Origin: Sabellastarte sp. h YS-2021
Taxonomy: Eukaryota > Annelida > Polychaeta > Sabellida > Sabellidae
DNA length: 64,000 bases
Reading direction: 5' to 3'
Assembly (NCBI GenBank): GCA_964017235.1
Contig: OZ024933.1
Coordinates: 62,664,255 to 62,728,254 of the forward strand
Part shown: positions 12,001 to 24,402 of the stretch, in pieces
Layout of the letters: every line of letters starts with the position of its first letter
Numbering within the stretch: the stretch's first letter is position 1
Position numbers and translations under genes: made by a program
Notes under the pieces: model-generated
Database searches by the model: none
Told to the model about the DNA's origin: nothing
The model's input: the letters and a program-made list of their open reading frames with translations, nothing else

Positions 12001-13193
12001 GTCTTGTGGCTGATTTATAATGCAAACTATTAGAAACTAATATACATAGATTCGTTAATTGGTATTAATCAACAGGAGGGTTCACATTGTACCAATCCAG
12101 ATAATGATCCATAAAATCTATACCAATTCAAAAATCGCATGAATCCCCCCTCCTCCCCAGCTATCAGCTCTGAAAAGTGTGAGTTTTATTGCTTATTTGT
12201 TGCTTTCTCCAGTACAAAACGTACAGGTTTCAAACAATTTTGTTGTGATGAGAATGCAAAGGTTAAAACTAAATCGTGAACACAATGACAACCTTGGCCA
12301 AAAACAAGTTGCAGAATAATCAGCAATTGCACTGAGACAGAAAACATATTAACATTTTGTTAGTCTCTTAAGGCCTGATCACACTGCTCAGTCATATCAA
12401 CATGTAGTTCAATTGTGGCTCATGACCTTGTAGTTACTGCTCCATAAATGGACTTAGTACATGGGGAGCACATGTTTTTGGAAATTCAGCCGCCCTGACA
12501 TAGATATTCCCCCCTACCCTCTAAGCATGTACATTTTAGTTTAGCATGTGAGACCTTATGACAGCTTTTTAGAACATTTTGAAGAAGTTGTTAAATCCTC
12601 AAAACGCTACCTGTTATGTGCCAAACACATCCTACTCGGCTGAAAATCCAAGCAGATACTTCTAAAACATGAAGTTTATCCAGCCAGAAACATTAGCTCA
12701 GATAAGTTAAATATTTTACATTCCTATGTATCACTCAAGGGCAGCATGGCACAGTCTGGTCTAGGTATAATCTAATCTAATGTGGACTTTTACAGTGCTT
12801 AATCTCCATGAATGACAAACTCGAAGGCAGGTACAAAACTTGCTATCAAGAGAGTTAGAAAACATGATTTCACAACAGAAACTAAAACTTTGAATTCAAT
12901 GATCACCTCTAAACACAAGAAGAATTTTGCCATTATTCATTGTTTGAAAGGCATGTCATTTTTAAATCCTCAGTTACCACGTTAATGTCAAAGGAAATTG
13001 CTATTATTGCTTCATTTAACTGATAAACTACAAGATCATATTAACAGCAACACAAAGTTGGCATTTAGCTTCATCTGTGCATCCACGTTACAATGTTAGT
13101 TACATATGGCTGCAACACCTAATGGCAAATGCATTGGGGCAGGAATTCAGCATTTGTCAGCATTAAGGAATGACGCAGATTTTTGGGGCTCAG
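9059..13193. other. Long non-coding stretch, nothing recognised
   Basis: About 4.1 kb of AT-rich sequence with only short open frames and no repeat that I can match elsewhere in the window. It is probably intronic to the TTC28-like gene. I looked for a minus-strand TPR exon with flanking splice sites and saw none, but a short exon could be missed by eye. Confidence 0.45.
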
Positions 13194-13626
13194 TATTCAC
13201 AAAGATTCTTATTCTTAGAATTTTTCTTAGAATTGTCGTTTTTCTTAGAAAAATTCTAAGAATAAGAATCTTCTTGTTCAGAAAGATTCTAATTCTTAGT
13301 ATCACACTTTTCTTAGAATGGTTTGTATTCTTAGAATTTTTCTAAGAATAAGAATTGGCTATTCACAATACTCTTATTCTTAGAATATTCTAAGAATTTG
13401 ATTGAAATCTAAGACTGGAACATAGCACGCTTAACTTAGGAAAAATAGCTGTTTTGGTGATTATAATGCAGCAACTGATTCCAAATAGACTTCCAGAACA
13501 GAGTGTCCATTGTGTGTAATTCTCAGAATTACATGCATTTCCTTTTACTTCTATTCTTAGAATTTTTTGTAGCTAAGAATTGTTTTGTGAATAGGATTGT
13601 ATTCTAAGAATAAGAAAATTCTTAGC
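13194..13626. mobile_element. Palindrome-rich MITE built on TTCTTAGAAT motifs
   Basis: The stretch opens TATTCACAAAGATTCTTATT and repeats CTTAGAATTTTTCTTAGAA and its complement many times (13205..13400, then 13550..13626). The right side has TTTTGTGAATAGG, complementary to the opening TATTCACAAA, and ends with AAAATTCTTAG. The middle (13400..13545) is ordinary sequence. It can fold into several alternative hairpins. This looks like one inverted-repeat element, possibly with a second copy inserted in it or with internal duplication of its ends. Confidence 0.65.
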
Positions 13627-13628
13627 AA

Positions 13629-13673
13629 CCCCCCCCCCCCCCCCCCAAAAAAAAAAAAAAAAAAAAAAAAAAA
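13629..13673. repeat. Homopolymer pair: about 18 C followed by about 27 A
   Basis: Adjacent poly-C and poly-A runs, directly beside the palindrome-rich element. Lengths in such runs are prone to sequencing and assembly error. Confidence 0.9.
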
Positions 13674-14304
13674 CCCACAAATTTCTACCCAGTTGAGGTG
13701 AGTGGACTCCCCCTAACCACTGGGCCAGTTGGAGGCCATTACTGCTTGCTCATACAATACTTGAAATATTTAAGACATTCTTTTATTTGTAGGTGTATTA
13801 AATATGTATATGGTCCCAACACAAAACACTTGTTAAAAGGCTCCCAACAGACCTGTGAATCTGTGGGGACTTGAAGTGTATTGAGATAAATAGCTGTCTT
13901 AATGGACATGCCCTCCCAACCTTGCCCCACCCCCTTAAACTGCTAAAGGCCTGTCACAATTATCCGCTGCAACTGACATAATTTTGTTGAAAGACAGAAA
14001 AAGTAGAAGGTGTTTTTTTGAAGAATAAGTTGAGTACTGTCCATTTTCTATCACAGAACTCTGTACCACCTTGCGTTATACTTGGGTGCATTATTTAATA
14101 AAAATTATTATATAAATAAAAAATAGATATTTTTATAATACACATTTACACAGTTATACAACTAAAGTACATTCATGTTAATGTAACCAGTGGGATAAGT
14201 AGTTCTTTGAAAAGTGCTAGGATTCACAGATATATTATTATTAAAGATGCTGACACAGTATGGTTAAAGGTATTATAACATTGTGAAGGAGAAGTTATTT
14301 TTAT
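13674..14304. other. Non-coding stretch, nothing recognised
   Basis: No gene, tandem repeat or dispersed repeat recognised. Confidence 0.45.
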
Positions 14305-14565
14305 ATGGCAGAACAAGGTTTTGCAACTGCTGTAATTAAATTTAGAAACAAGGAAAGAAATGTTGACGGACAGACAAATGAACAATCGAAAAGACGGAAT
14401 TACACCAATTTCGAAAGCAACTTAGCTATGATGGTGATCTATCTTCCTGTCAAGTTTGAATTCAATTTGACAAAACGTTTTCAAGTCAGAGTCCGGAAAC
14501 AGAAATGTTGACGGACAGACGGACACATTAATCTAATAGGCGGGTTGGTTACATGCAACTCGCCA
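14305..14565 (+). repeat. Short copy of the GGCGGGTTG hairpin element family
   Basis: It carries the family's 5' segment (ACTGCTGTAATTAAATTTAG, AACAAGGAAAGAAATGTT), a single full tandem unit (ACACCAATTTCGAAAGCAAC ... AGCTATGATGGTGATCTAT ... GTCAAGTTTGAATTCAATT), and the 3' hairpin with arms TAGGCGGGTTG (14537..14547) and CAACTCGCCAT. It is a minimal version of the elements at 46176..47659 and 48177..49733, with one unit where they have about eight. The hairpin's right arm has mismatches, so this copy looks older. Confidence 0.8.
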
Positions 14566-16278
14566 TAAAATGACCATAACCTTTTTATTTATCTGGTTCT
14601 GAAAATATAAAATTCACTACTTTGTTCTATTATTAACGGTTTGCTTGTATCTAAGCATATTGGAACAGTTTGGTGTATATTGGTCTTTTTTACTAAACTT
14701 TGATCAGTAGTATAACAAGGTAGTATAACAAGAACAAAGCAATGTGACAGCTGTTTAAGGTCAATTTGTAGTACTTGAATCCAGTGGGACTGATCAATTT
14801 TCATGTCAATTGTGAATCACCTTGTATTTCGCCAATAATCACAATGGCCACATTGCACATTAGAGTTTGTGTAACTGGTATAGGCTGGCGATTTTGTTTC
14901 CATTGTGTTTTAAGTGCTATTGGGACATGTGTCCATTTATTATTTTGGGAAGGAGGGGGGATCTGAGGACTCTCAATGAGACACTTAAGTACTCACACGT
15001 TTAAGTGTATATTTCCATACACATGACTTGCTGTCTGCATAATATCCTGCCACCATTTACATTTTGTTGTGCTTTCTTGTACACCAGTTTTGGAAGTCAT
15101 TTTTATAATATTAAACAGCCATTCCTTGTCCAGTCAATAAATAGTTACAAAATAATTTTTAATGTTTAACACTGAATACAGATTATGTACTGTATTTACT
15201 TTGGTTATAATTTTAGCCTGTTTACAACTTGCAGGGAACATATGGCTTTTAAGAATTCTCAAATGTTCACAAATATTAGATTTTCAGCATTACAAATGAC
15301 ACTAGGTATAGTATAATATCAGGAGTAAATTTTCTTACGATGATTTCATTTTCGATTCTTGACATAATACAGACAAAAATATCAAATATCGTGGGTTTAT
15401 ACTTCATAAGTTGTTGCTGCTGGCAATCCAAAAGTTAATTGCAAGTTGCCAATCGCATTTTGCAAGTCGTAGATAATAACATTTTGACATATGTAAACAC
15501 TCTGAAAGACTGAAGAAAGAAAAAAATCTCTGTCACAAATCACAGAGCATAAATCATGTACATGGAAACCTAGACTAAATGCCAGGGTTGTGGTAAGCAT
15601 GCATTTGCTTTGTGTTTGTGTCAGACTGTGTGCTGGTGAGTGTGTTTCTGTGGTTCTGGTTCTCTTTGTGAACACAATCTTAGCAGTTTGCTGGTACAAA
15701 TTGCACAAGGTGAAAATTATTGACAAAATGTGAAATAGGATGGACCTGAATGAGTAAACTGTGTCTGCACAAGTCTGGACTTGTTGACACAGAATGAATT
15801 TTTCAAACTCCATTCAGTGCAACAATGTCTATATCCTGCACAGGGGTAAATGCTTATTACACGTTCAGATTTTCATCCCCTTGATCTCATCTGCCCTGAG
15901 CAAGTCATATCAAAACCACACCGAAGATGACAGAATGAAGTAGTGTGAACCAGGCCTAAACTCTATAGCAAAGATGTACAAGAATTAATCATGTCCAATT
16001 GTGAAATAAGCTCAGGTGTGTCTCTTTAAGCACCGTCATGTCACAAAGGACACTAGTATTGAACTATAAAGTTAGAGCAAGGTTTTTAATCTTAGTTATT
16101 TTCAGTGAGTGTGAATTAAATTTAAATCCTGAGCAGATGTTCCATATTTTTTGTGGAGTATTGAACATCACTCGTAATGCCAGAAAAAATCGTTCTTTCC
16201 TTGAAAGTATTACAGAATCTTAAAACCCCTATTATGAAACTAACCCACAGACAACAAAATGCAAGCAATAATATGAAA
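14566..16278. other. Non-coding stretch with one 138-codon open frame of doubtful meaning
   Basis: The minus-strand frame at 15397..15813 is the longest open stretch here. Its translation (starting MEFEKFILCQQVQTC) shows no family I recognise, has biased low-complexity segments, and no splice or promoter context supports it. I regard it as chance. Otherwise nothing is recognised. Confidence 0.4.
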
Positions 16279-16642
16279 CATACCGTAAATGACCTATTTA
16301 GCGCACAGTGCGCTAAGCAAAGTCTATTTTCATTCAATATTTGTTGGGAAAAAATGTCCCTTTTAGCGCACCCATCATGAAACACTTTCCGGGATGAAAT
16401 TTCAGTCAATCCGGTAGAGAAACGGTGTTTTGACATTTAGAAATACCCACTTCCTGTAAATATGGCAGTAGATGAAAACAGACTCGAAAGTCGTGACAAA
16501 AAATTCAATTTATTAAGTAAAAATATGTACAATATATGAAAAATATGTGGATATTGTGCACTGTCACAGACGAGATTGCTGGGAAAAAGAGGTAGGGTGC
16601 GGTTACAAGGGCGGATGCGCTAAATAGGTCATTTACGGTATG
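16279..16642. mobile_element. MITE with 27-bp inverted ends (CCGTAAATGACCTATTTAGC)
   Basis: The left end is CATACCGTAAATGACCTATT followed by TAGCGCA, and the right end is its reverse complement (TGCGCTAAATAGGTCATTTA then CGGTATG), essentially perfect over 27 bp. TA immediately flanks CCGTAAAT on both sides, consistent with a TA target duplication. A further internal TTTTAGCGCACCC motif repeats part of the end. ~364 bp, non-coding. The intact ends suggest a fairly young insertion. Confidence 0.85.
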
Positions 16643-16783
16643 TAAATGTTCTCACTTAAATGAGCACCTTCAGGATTTTGAAATAATTACAAATCTTGAA
16701 ACCACTTGTTAGCACACCTGTTTTAGTAGATTCTTTTTTTCAAATTTTAAACTCAAATATCAAGTCCTTCACGATGGCCTGTT

Positions 16784-16866
16784 CTTTGATTTAAACATAG
16801 TTTATTAGCAATTAGGCAACAATCGTAAAAGATATAATTATATTAAGCCCTCTTGCAGGGTGAAGT
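16784..16866 (-). mobile_element. 5'-truncated LINE 3' tail, same family as the LINE at 34784..36541
   Basis: The reverse complement (ACTTCACCCTGCAAGAGGGC, then ACGATTGTTGCCTAATTG, then AATAAACTATGTTTAAA) matches the 3' end of the LINE (ACTTCATCCCGCAAGAGGGC, ACGATTGTTGCCTAATTG, AATAAAATATGTTTAAA) at about 85%. Only the last ~80 bp of the element are present, as expected for target-primed reverse transcription that stopped early. Confidence 0.8.
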
Positions 16867-19800
16867 AACCCTGATCTTCCCTGATATCTCGAAATCCTTT
16901 AAAAGTCAAAATATTTCTTTGAGGTACCTTGCTATTTGACTTAGATCTACTAAAGTTTAACTAATATAATTCCAACTCGTATTATCCAGTAAACTGTTTT
17001 TTAACAGTTTATCCTTCAGAAATTTCATTTGTATAACATAGTGTATGGTTCCACATATACGATTTGTGAGTTTTTTCTTTAAAAAATGAGTAAACAGACG
17101 AGTTTGTAAAAATTTGTTACCATGTACCAGTATAAAGAACATATGCTGTTAATTATGGTCTAAATCAAGCCAAAAATGTGTCAATAAAAGACAAAGTGTT
17201 TGCAAAATTGTGAATTGTGTACATCAAACCATACACTTAGACTGGCTGCAATAATGCCATTTTGTGTGACCTATTCGCTCTGGTACAATAACAAAAGCCT
17301 CTGTCATGATAATTCCTTCAGTGGCCTCCATTAATAATGCATAGAATAACCCATAGATTAGAATATAATCTTACACTCACTCTACTCAAAAATGCTCATA
17401 AAATGGCTCTGTTAATGGATCTTTTTCTTTTGAGGGACACCATCGAAATGTACTTCCTGTAAATCTCCGGATGAAGCTCAATGTGATTACTTGTATTTAC
17501 ACACCGAGAAGGAGCGTCTTCAGTTCCATGCATGTAATTTCTGATCTGTAATTAATGGTTAAGAAAAGTGATTTTTAGTTTCCCTGCATGGACATTTCTG
17601 CTGTAAGTTTTTCAACAACAAATGCCCTTCAAATAAGTCAATAATGACTTGTATAGATATAAATATCCAAAATCAAATGTTTATACATAATTTTTTCACT
17701 CATGCAGGGTAAAACTCACACACCATGTTTGTACACTAAAAAAACACTTTGTAAAAAACAGTCTTTGGAAGTTGAGTGAAAATTGCCGACACAAACCCTA
17801 CAAATGGGAACAGACACAAAGATTGCTGGTTGATAATGTGAGCAGATAACATCTGAATCATTGGGGGGATGTTTGTCATTTGTTCTAAAGATTTTTATGG
17901 CACTTACATCAATATGTAATGTTGTATAAACATATAAATCATGCCTTATGTTTTAGAGTTTCTATTTTACATTGAAGGTTAGTTACATGTTGAGAAAAAT
18001 ATAAGCAAGAATAAATCAACTGACCCTTTCAATAGAAAATGTAAGAACCTCTGTAACCCTGTACATGGCTGATATGTTTTTTCAGGTAGTTGAGACATGT
18101 TTTTAAAGAGAAGTGAGATACAGCTTTTTCTAAAAGGGGAGGGGGCAGGGGGAGGGGACATAGGTTGTTGAAGGGTACAGCCATTTGTATTACGACATTT
18201 TTTACTGGGACAATTTGTACCTGGATATTCTCTCCCCAGTCCTGGACATTTTGCACCATTTGTTAGATGTATACTACTTTTTGCTATCAACTGACATATA
18301 AAATAGAGATTTGATTTCCTTACAGAAATTAATGACAATACTTTTGAATAAGTTATTCTTATTCTTGTTGGCAAATCAAAGACGACGACCCTACACAATG
18401 TTACTGTGTTTACCGTATTCATGATATCTGGTCACTTGGCCCTCTCTCACCTCTGTGGTCACAGGTTTAAATCCAGGTGATGGTAACATGTGGTTCAAGG
18501 AGGACCAGTGTCCCAATATGACCATGGCTGTTATAACTCCAGCTGTGACTTTACTGGGTATATTTACCTGAAACTGACTGAAAATTTATTTTGGTTCTCA
18601 CTTGTGTTTAGGTTACACAAAGGTTACTTTCATGAGTTTAATATTTATAACATAATAAGTTTTCAACTTTACACCACTTTTGTTATTTACTATGCAATAT
18701 TTTAATATTCACGGAGTACAATATACCCTCTTTTCACAACTTAAATACACTGACAATTATACAGACATTTTTGCATCAATTGTAATACAAATCAAGAAGG
18801 ATGGAGCTTCAAGCAAGGCTAAGAAACCTTTAATCTCTATGTTTAATTGAGAAACAGAGAGACAAGCTTTTCAATATAAAGAGGTCACTTACTTCAAAAC
18901 ATGCGACTATAAAATGTTAACTATTTTGGAATTAGTTCAAATCTTACAAAACTTACTATAGCGTCCAAAATAAAAAAAGGTTTTTCAGTGATACATACCT
19001 ATAAAAAAGATATAAATTTGATTTGATAAGTAATTCAGTAAAACTTTCCTTTTGTATACAAACTGAATATCCAATTGAAAGCCTTTTGTTGGGTAAAGAT
19101 TAAATTGGAGCTAGTTAACTGATATCACATTTACACACAACATGCGATGCATTATACAACACTATTGTGAGAAAGATAGTATTCTAATTTTTCTTGTTAA
19201 GGTGACATCTGAAAACAGATTTGACAAACCATCATTTACTGCTCACATGTCTTAGTTTGGGTTCGAATCTGGCTTACTGCAGTTAGTATTACATGCTTAT
19301 AGGTGTTTTCACTAATGATCTTTTCTTGGTGGTCTGGAGTCTCTATTAGCTATGCATGCCCAATATCCAGTGGCTAATTATGATTTCGGAATATTAAATT
19401 TTTTTATACACCTTAAGGATTAAAAGCACCAAAAATGATACAACATGATCTTATACAATAATGAACTTGGAATTTCCTGCCCTAGTTTTTCTGACTACCG
19501 AACACTAATTGTCGCCTTGGTGACGACCTGATTATGTTTTAGGACTTTCTAATTTGTGCATTATGATTTGGATGGTGTGCCTTAGAATCCTCCATTTTGG
19601 AGATTAAGCACATGGATACCTGGTACCTGATATGGTATACCTTTTCTATTTACACTAATGATAATTATGTCCATATAATACAAGGCAGCACAAAATAATT
19701 TTTATATAAATTTTTTTTAAACTTTTATGGAATTGATTAGGTATTATTGCCAGCATCATATTTCATAACATAGGGTCTCCATTTAAAATGAACATAACTT

Positions 19801-22692
19801 CTATTACATTCTGTATGCATCAGTGGTATGTGTATAGAACTTCATCTCTGCATTAAGGTCTTAGACTCAACGGCGCAACAACCATAAGCCGTATTCCAAT
19901 TCATCAGTCCATGGGTATAGCAATGCTTCTTACCACAGAGACACTGGCTAAGTCAGAAACTATGGTGGAAAGGCTTTGGTAAACGAATATGATTTGGGCT
20001 TCTTCCTAAAGGAGGCAACAGTAGAAGCAGAATGAACAACACACCAGAAACTGACTGTGCTACCAACACTCCCTCATAATGCGATTGTTTTCAGGATGAG
20101 TAGAACGAACATCATCAGGTAATTCATTCAAGATAGTAGAAGCATTAAAGGAGAGCTATGACCAAATTGCCACATATATTGAAATAATGGAAACAACTTA
20201 CTCTGCCTACACACATTAACACGAGATAGTTCCATTTAGAACATTTTCTTGTTTCACAAAAGGCCACTGTGTTTTACCTACTTATCATGAACGTTTAAAG
20301 GGATTAAATACAAGATAAGATTAAGTCAAAGTCTGGGTTTTACAGCAAGGGTATATTGGAAATGGTAAAAATATTAATGGCACATCAGAAGTTTTTTCTG
20401 TATGGAAATTTAAACCACATTTTACTTCTTTTTGTGCACTGATACAATATACAGCACTATATCATACATTATTTTTTCTTCAGTTTTCCGACACATAAGT
20501 ATATATCCACATGTTTAACCCCGACTAGACTATTAGGTCTGATGCAATGAACAAGCATAACTGGTGCCTTTAAGTCAGTTTGATATTTGGTGAAAACATG
20601 AAGTCTTTTGTCACCCCCACAGGGGGTTTTAAGTTGATTCCTGTTCTGGTACAGTATACCAGAAATATGTAGAAAATGTACCAGTAGTAAAAACTAGACC
20701 AAAAGTGTTCAATGATTAAAAGTACTTAAAAGTCTCTGTAATTTCTTGTGGCTTTTTTCAGGTGTACTGGCAGAAATTTTAAATATTCATGTGACAATGC
20801 ACTTTGAAGACCTGATAAAGTATGTTGTGGTTAGAATTGATTATAAAGTCAATTTTTCAAACACAGGGAGTTTGCTATGCAGAAAGTCAAATCTGGGGTT
20901 CTTACATGCCACTCAAAATAGCTCTGGTCATATCAGGACATTGGTATCAGTTACTTTCAGCTGCATAAGTTCCTTTTATCTGGGTTTGACCCCACAACCA
21001 CCATACTTGTGACTTGTACATAACACACACATATTATATCTACACTTCCAATCTTGATTAACTTGTTGTCTGTTTAAAGAGGTCACACTCAAAACCCGCT
21101 CTGGGTAATCTCCGAGTTCCATTGGCGAGACATAAGCATAACAGAACAAGGGGACAATTAACTGGCAGAATACAAACCTATTTTACTGATAAAACACACC
21201 TTTTCTATTGATATATTTTCTTTCTACAATTTGTAGTTTATTCGAACATGAAAGGTTTTAAAACAAGCCGTTATGTTTAGGCAGTTAAGTGGGAATTTTA
21301 CTTGGAAGAAAATTTCACTAAATCTCAAGGATATTTCTGGTCAATTACTACTTAAGAAATTAATACAGACTTAAAATTTCACTTAAATTTTCAGAATTTC
21401 ATCTTACTGTTTAAAATATCTAGAATTAAGATCAAACAAAAACTTCTGAATTATATGGTATACAGTCAGATTTAGAGTTGCTTAAATTCAAGTCTGTATG
21501 AAACAGGGGCTTGTGATTCTGGCTTCAGAGTCTTCCAGGTTCTGTATTTTTCATTAGGATAACTACCGTTACAAATCCTAAATAGATCTGACTACTGAAT
21601 TTGAAATTTGAAGCATTTGAAATTTAGGACCCAAATTTTATATGGAACTTATTTAGCTGAATTACTTTGAAATCCTGGCAAACCCAACAATTGTTAGCAG
21701 AGCAGCAATACACAATGTACAATGAAAGAAACTGCAGAAGAAGTTTTGTAATAAGACAAACTTGACCAATTTTGTACACATCCTTATACAAGCTCAATCA
21801 AAACCCAATTAAAACCCTCAAAACCCAATTAAGGGAAACTCTGTTACATTAGATAGAATTGTCCTTTAAGCAGAGGTTAAAATGTTGGGGCTGTGGGAGA
21901 ACTCATTAAAACTGATCCCGTTATCTTTGAACACCAGGTTAAGTTCAGGTATTTTACATATGTCATTGGTCCAACGGCATTTGACCTAACCCAGCCTGGT
22001 TCAACTGTAATTCAATGCAATGGTAAGTAGTCCCAGTAGCCTTTACCTTGAGCTAGAGTTTATATATTACATTTCATATGTTTTCTGATTCAGTTTTGTG
22101 ACAGTTGGGCTGGGGTTTTAAAGACTTCAGGGGGCAGTGATACATAAATATATACCAGAAGGTTCCCAAATGAACCACCCATTTTCTGCCTCAAAAGTCC
22201 ATTTAACAGCATGACTGGCTCCAGTGATGTCACAGTGCCCAGACAACATGGAATCATGAGACATTCTACATTAAGTAGCCTTACCTCAGGCTGTACAACA
22301 AATGCCTATTAAATGTCAAGGTTTGGGATTCATATCCCTTTGAAAAACTAAGGTTATGTCAGGATAAACAGCCTATTATAAAACATCGCACTTAAATTTT
22401 CAGTATTTTTTTTAAAAAAAGATAACCCACAACTACAACCACTCAAAAATACTTCTACTTAACTAGAAGTTACACACAGTAAATTGAAACAGAAAAAGGC
22501 CTTCTAAGCTTAAACCATTTATTACTGCTTAAAAGGGAATTGCAGTGAGGATAGTGTGACTGCATTTCCAATGACAAGAAGAAGCTGCATTTTAAAGTCT
22601 TGAAAAAGTAAGATTTTCAAGGTTGTGTATGAGGTTTGTGTCTTCTGCTAGGTATTAAATTTTCAAATCAATAAAATACGGAGTTTAATACC
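16867..22692. other. Long non-coding stretch, nothing recognised
   Basis: About 5.8 kb without a convincing exon, tandem array or dispersed repeat. Two overlapping minus-strand open frames near 17979..18422 have no recognisable domain and look like chance. Confidence 0.45.
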
Positions 22693-23071
22693 TAGAGCTG
22701 CAAACGGTTACCCGAGCCTCGATAGATGAATCGGTCATTGCTGGGACTCGAGTCCATTTTAACTACTCGAATACTCACAGGTTATTGTATTATCGCTCGC
22801 AAAGGGAAACGTTGAGTAAAATATGCTACATTTTTGCATTTCTGGAACATAATATCAATTAAACTTGTGGTTTGGGCTTAAAAACATATAATTTACTCCA
22901 TATTCAAAAATACCTGGTTAAATAGATAACGTTTTTCTTCAAAAGTTTCGCTACCATTTCTCTGCAGAAGACTTCTAATGGTAGATGCTAAATTTCGTGG
23001 TTACTCATATTCGGGTCGGTTGTCAGAGTCCGGGTACTCGGAGCTGTTTTTTAGCACCCATCCCAGCCCTA
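22693..23071. mobile_element. Probable hAT-like non-autonomous element
   Basis: The left end reads TAGAGCTGCAAACGGTTACC and the right end, reverse complemented, TAGGGCTGGGATGGGTGC. Inside are CTCGAGTCC, CTACTCGAATACTC and, near the right end, GGGTACTCGGAGCTG, a pattern common to hAT-type MITEs in animals. End similarity is only partial (TAG-GCTG), so borders and class are tentative. Confidence 0.5.
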
Positions 23072-23784
23072 TTAACAACCAGTCCAGAGTTCCTGTTTAT
23101 CCACAATTGGGCCAAAGGTCAATCTATTCTTACTGACTGCAGACCTTGTTCCAAATAGTGGAGACAGTTCATAGTATACAAAGATTTTCACGGCACATTT
23201 CTTAATATATTTACATTTGCAAAATTATAAAACAAAGGAAAATAAGTGACAATGTCATATAGTATTCAAGACTTATAATGACCATTAATGTAAATTCAGA
23301 TTCTTATTGTACTGACTCATGACATATAAACTGGCCCAGAAATTTGAAGATGAAGGGTCAAGTGACTCAGACATAAGACACTGACATAGAACATTCAATC
23401 ATTACTATTGATGAAATTAAACCCCAGTACATTAATGTGTTTTTGTGCATATATAAAGAGAAATAGGTACCCTCTGGCTGCAGAATTCCTTATAAGAAAT
23501 GTATATCCTGGTTGAAATATGCATATTTATCTCAAAGGCCTGAATTTTTTGTCCTGATAAACACGAGCCTTGGGGGAATGCTAGCCTGACATTTACCCCT
23601 CAAGATGTTTATATGGTCATTTTTAACATTGCATTTGAAATACACAATGAATTGGTTTAATAGACATGTCAGTTGGAGTTAAATTGCCTGTTGATCTGTA
23701 AATTATAAATTACAAAATGGGTCTCTTGACTTTTTGTGATAACAAAATTTTTTTGTCTTCAAAAATATAACTACATATAAAGTA
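23072..23784. other. Non-coding stretch, nothing recognised
   Basis: No gene or repeat recognised. Confidence 0.4.
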
Positions 23785-24402
23785 GCAGTTACACATCCAA
23801 GGATGGCCCGCTGGATCATGCCAGGTTTCCTAATATGGAAAATGTTAAGTGATTTACGGATCATCTTTTCTGTCCGTAAGGTCATCCGTAACATCCCTAA
23901 TGTCCGTGTGAGATCCACAGTGGCACAATGTGATCCGTAGTGACATGCCAAGGATCAGATAAGATCCCTAGGATGTTAAGGAAAACTCAAAACTGTTTGA
24001 TTTTTCCATAAAGTCCATATGGACCTTAGTATCCGTAACTCTTCCGTATCTCATCCGCGAGTGTCCTTATTGTCCCAAAACCCAATCTGGATGTCCTTGT
24101 GGCATCCCTTTCATCCTTGACGCTTCAGCGGCAATAAATATCCATAAAAACATTGCCAGATCTAACCGGATCTGCTACAGATCTGCTACGGACTGACACG
24201 GAAAGGGTTTGCGGATTAAAAAACAGTCATAAGACCAACCTTTGTGCAATCTTTTTATCCACAAACTTGTCCGTTGCAGATCTGTGGCAGGTCCGTAAAT
24301 CTTTACATGACCCACCCTCATCCCTTGTGCATCCCTGTCAGTTACCATATATGAAACCATGGGCTATATCCGTGGGGTATCCTTGGAAGTGTAACTGGCC
24401 CC
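23785..24402 (-). mobile_element. Non-autonomous inverted-repeat element, CCAGTTACACA family, copy 2
   Basis: This is the reverse-orientation copy of the element at 8450..9058: plus-strand left end CAGTTACACATCC, right end GTGTAACTGGCCCC. The shared internal blocks appear reverse complemented (GTTAAGTGATTTACGGATCA, AAGACCAACCTTTGTGCAAT). Point differences are frequent, so the three copies are not recent duplicates of one another. Confidence 0.82.

Noticed and set aside
15397-15813. 138-codon minus-strand open frame
   Set aside because: No recognisable domain, no splice context and no similarity known to me; it is within chance length for 64 kb of sequence on six frames.
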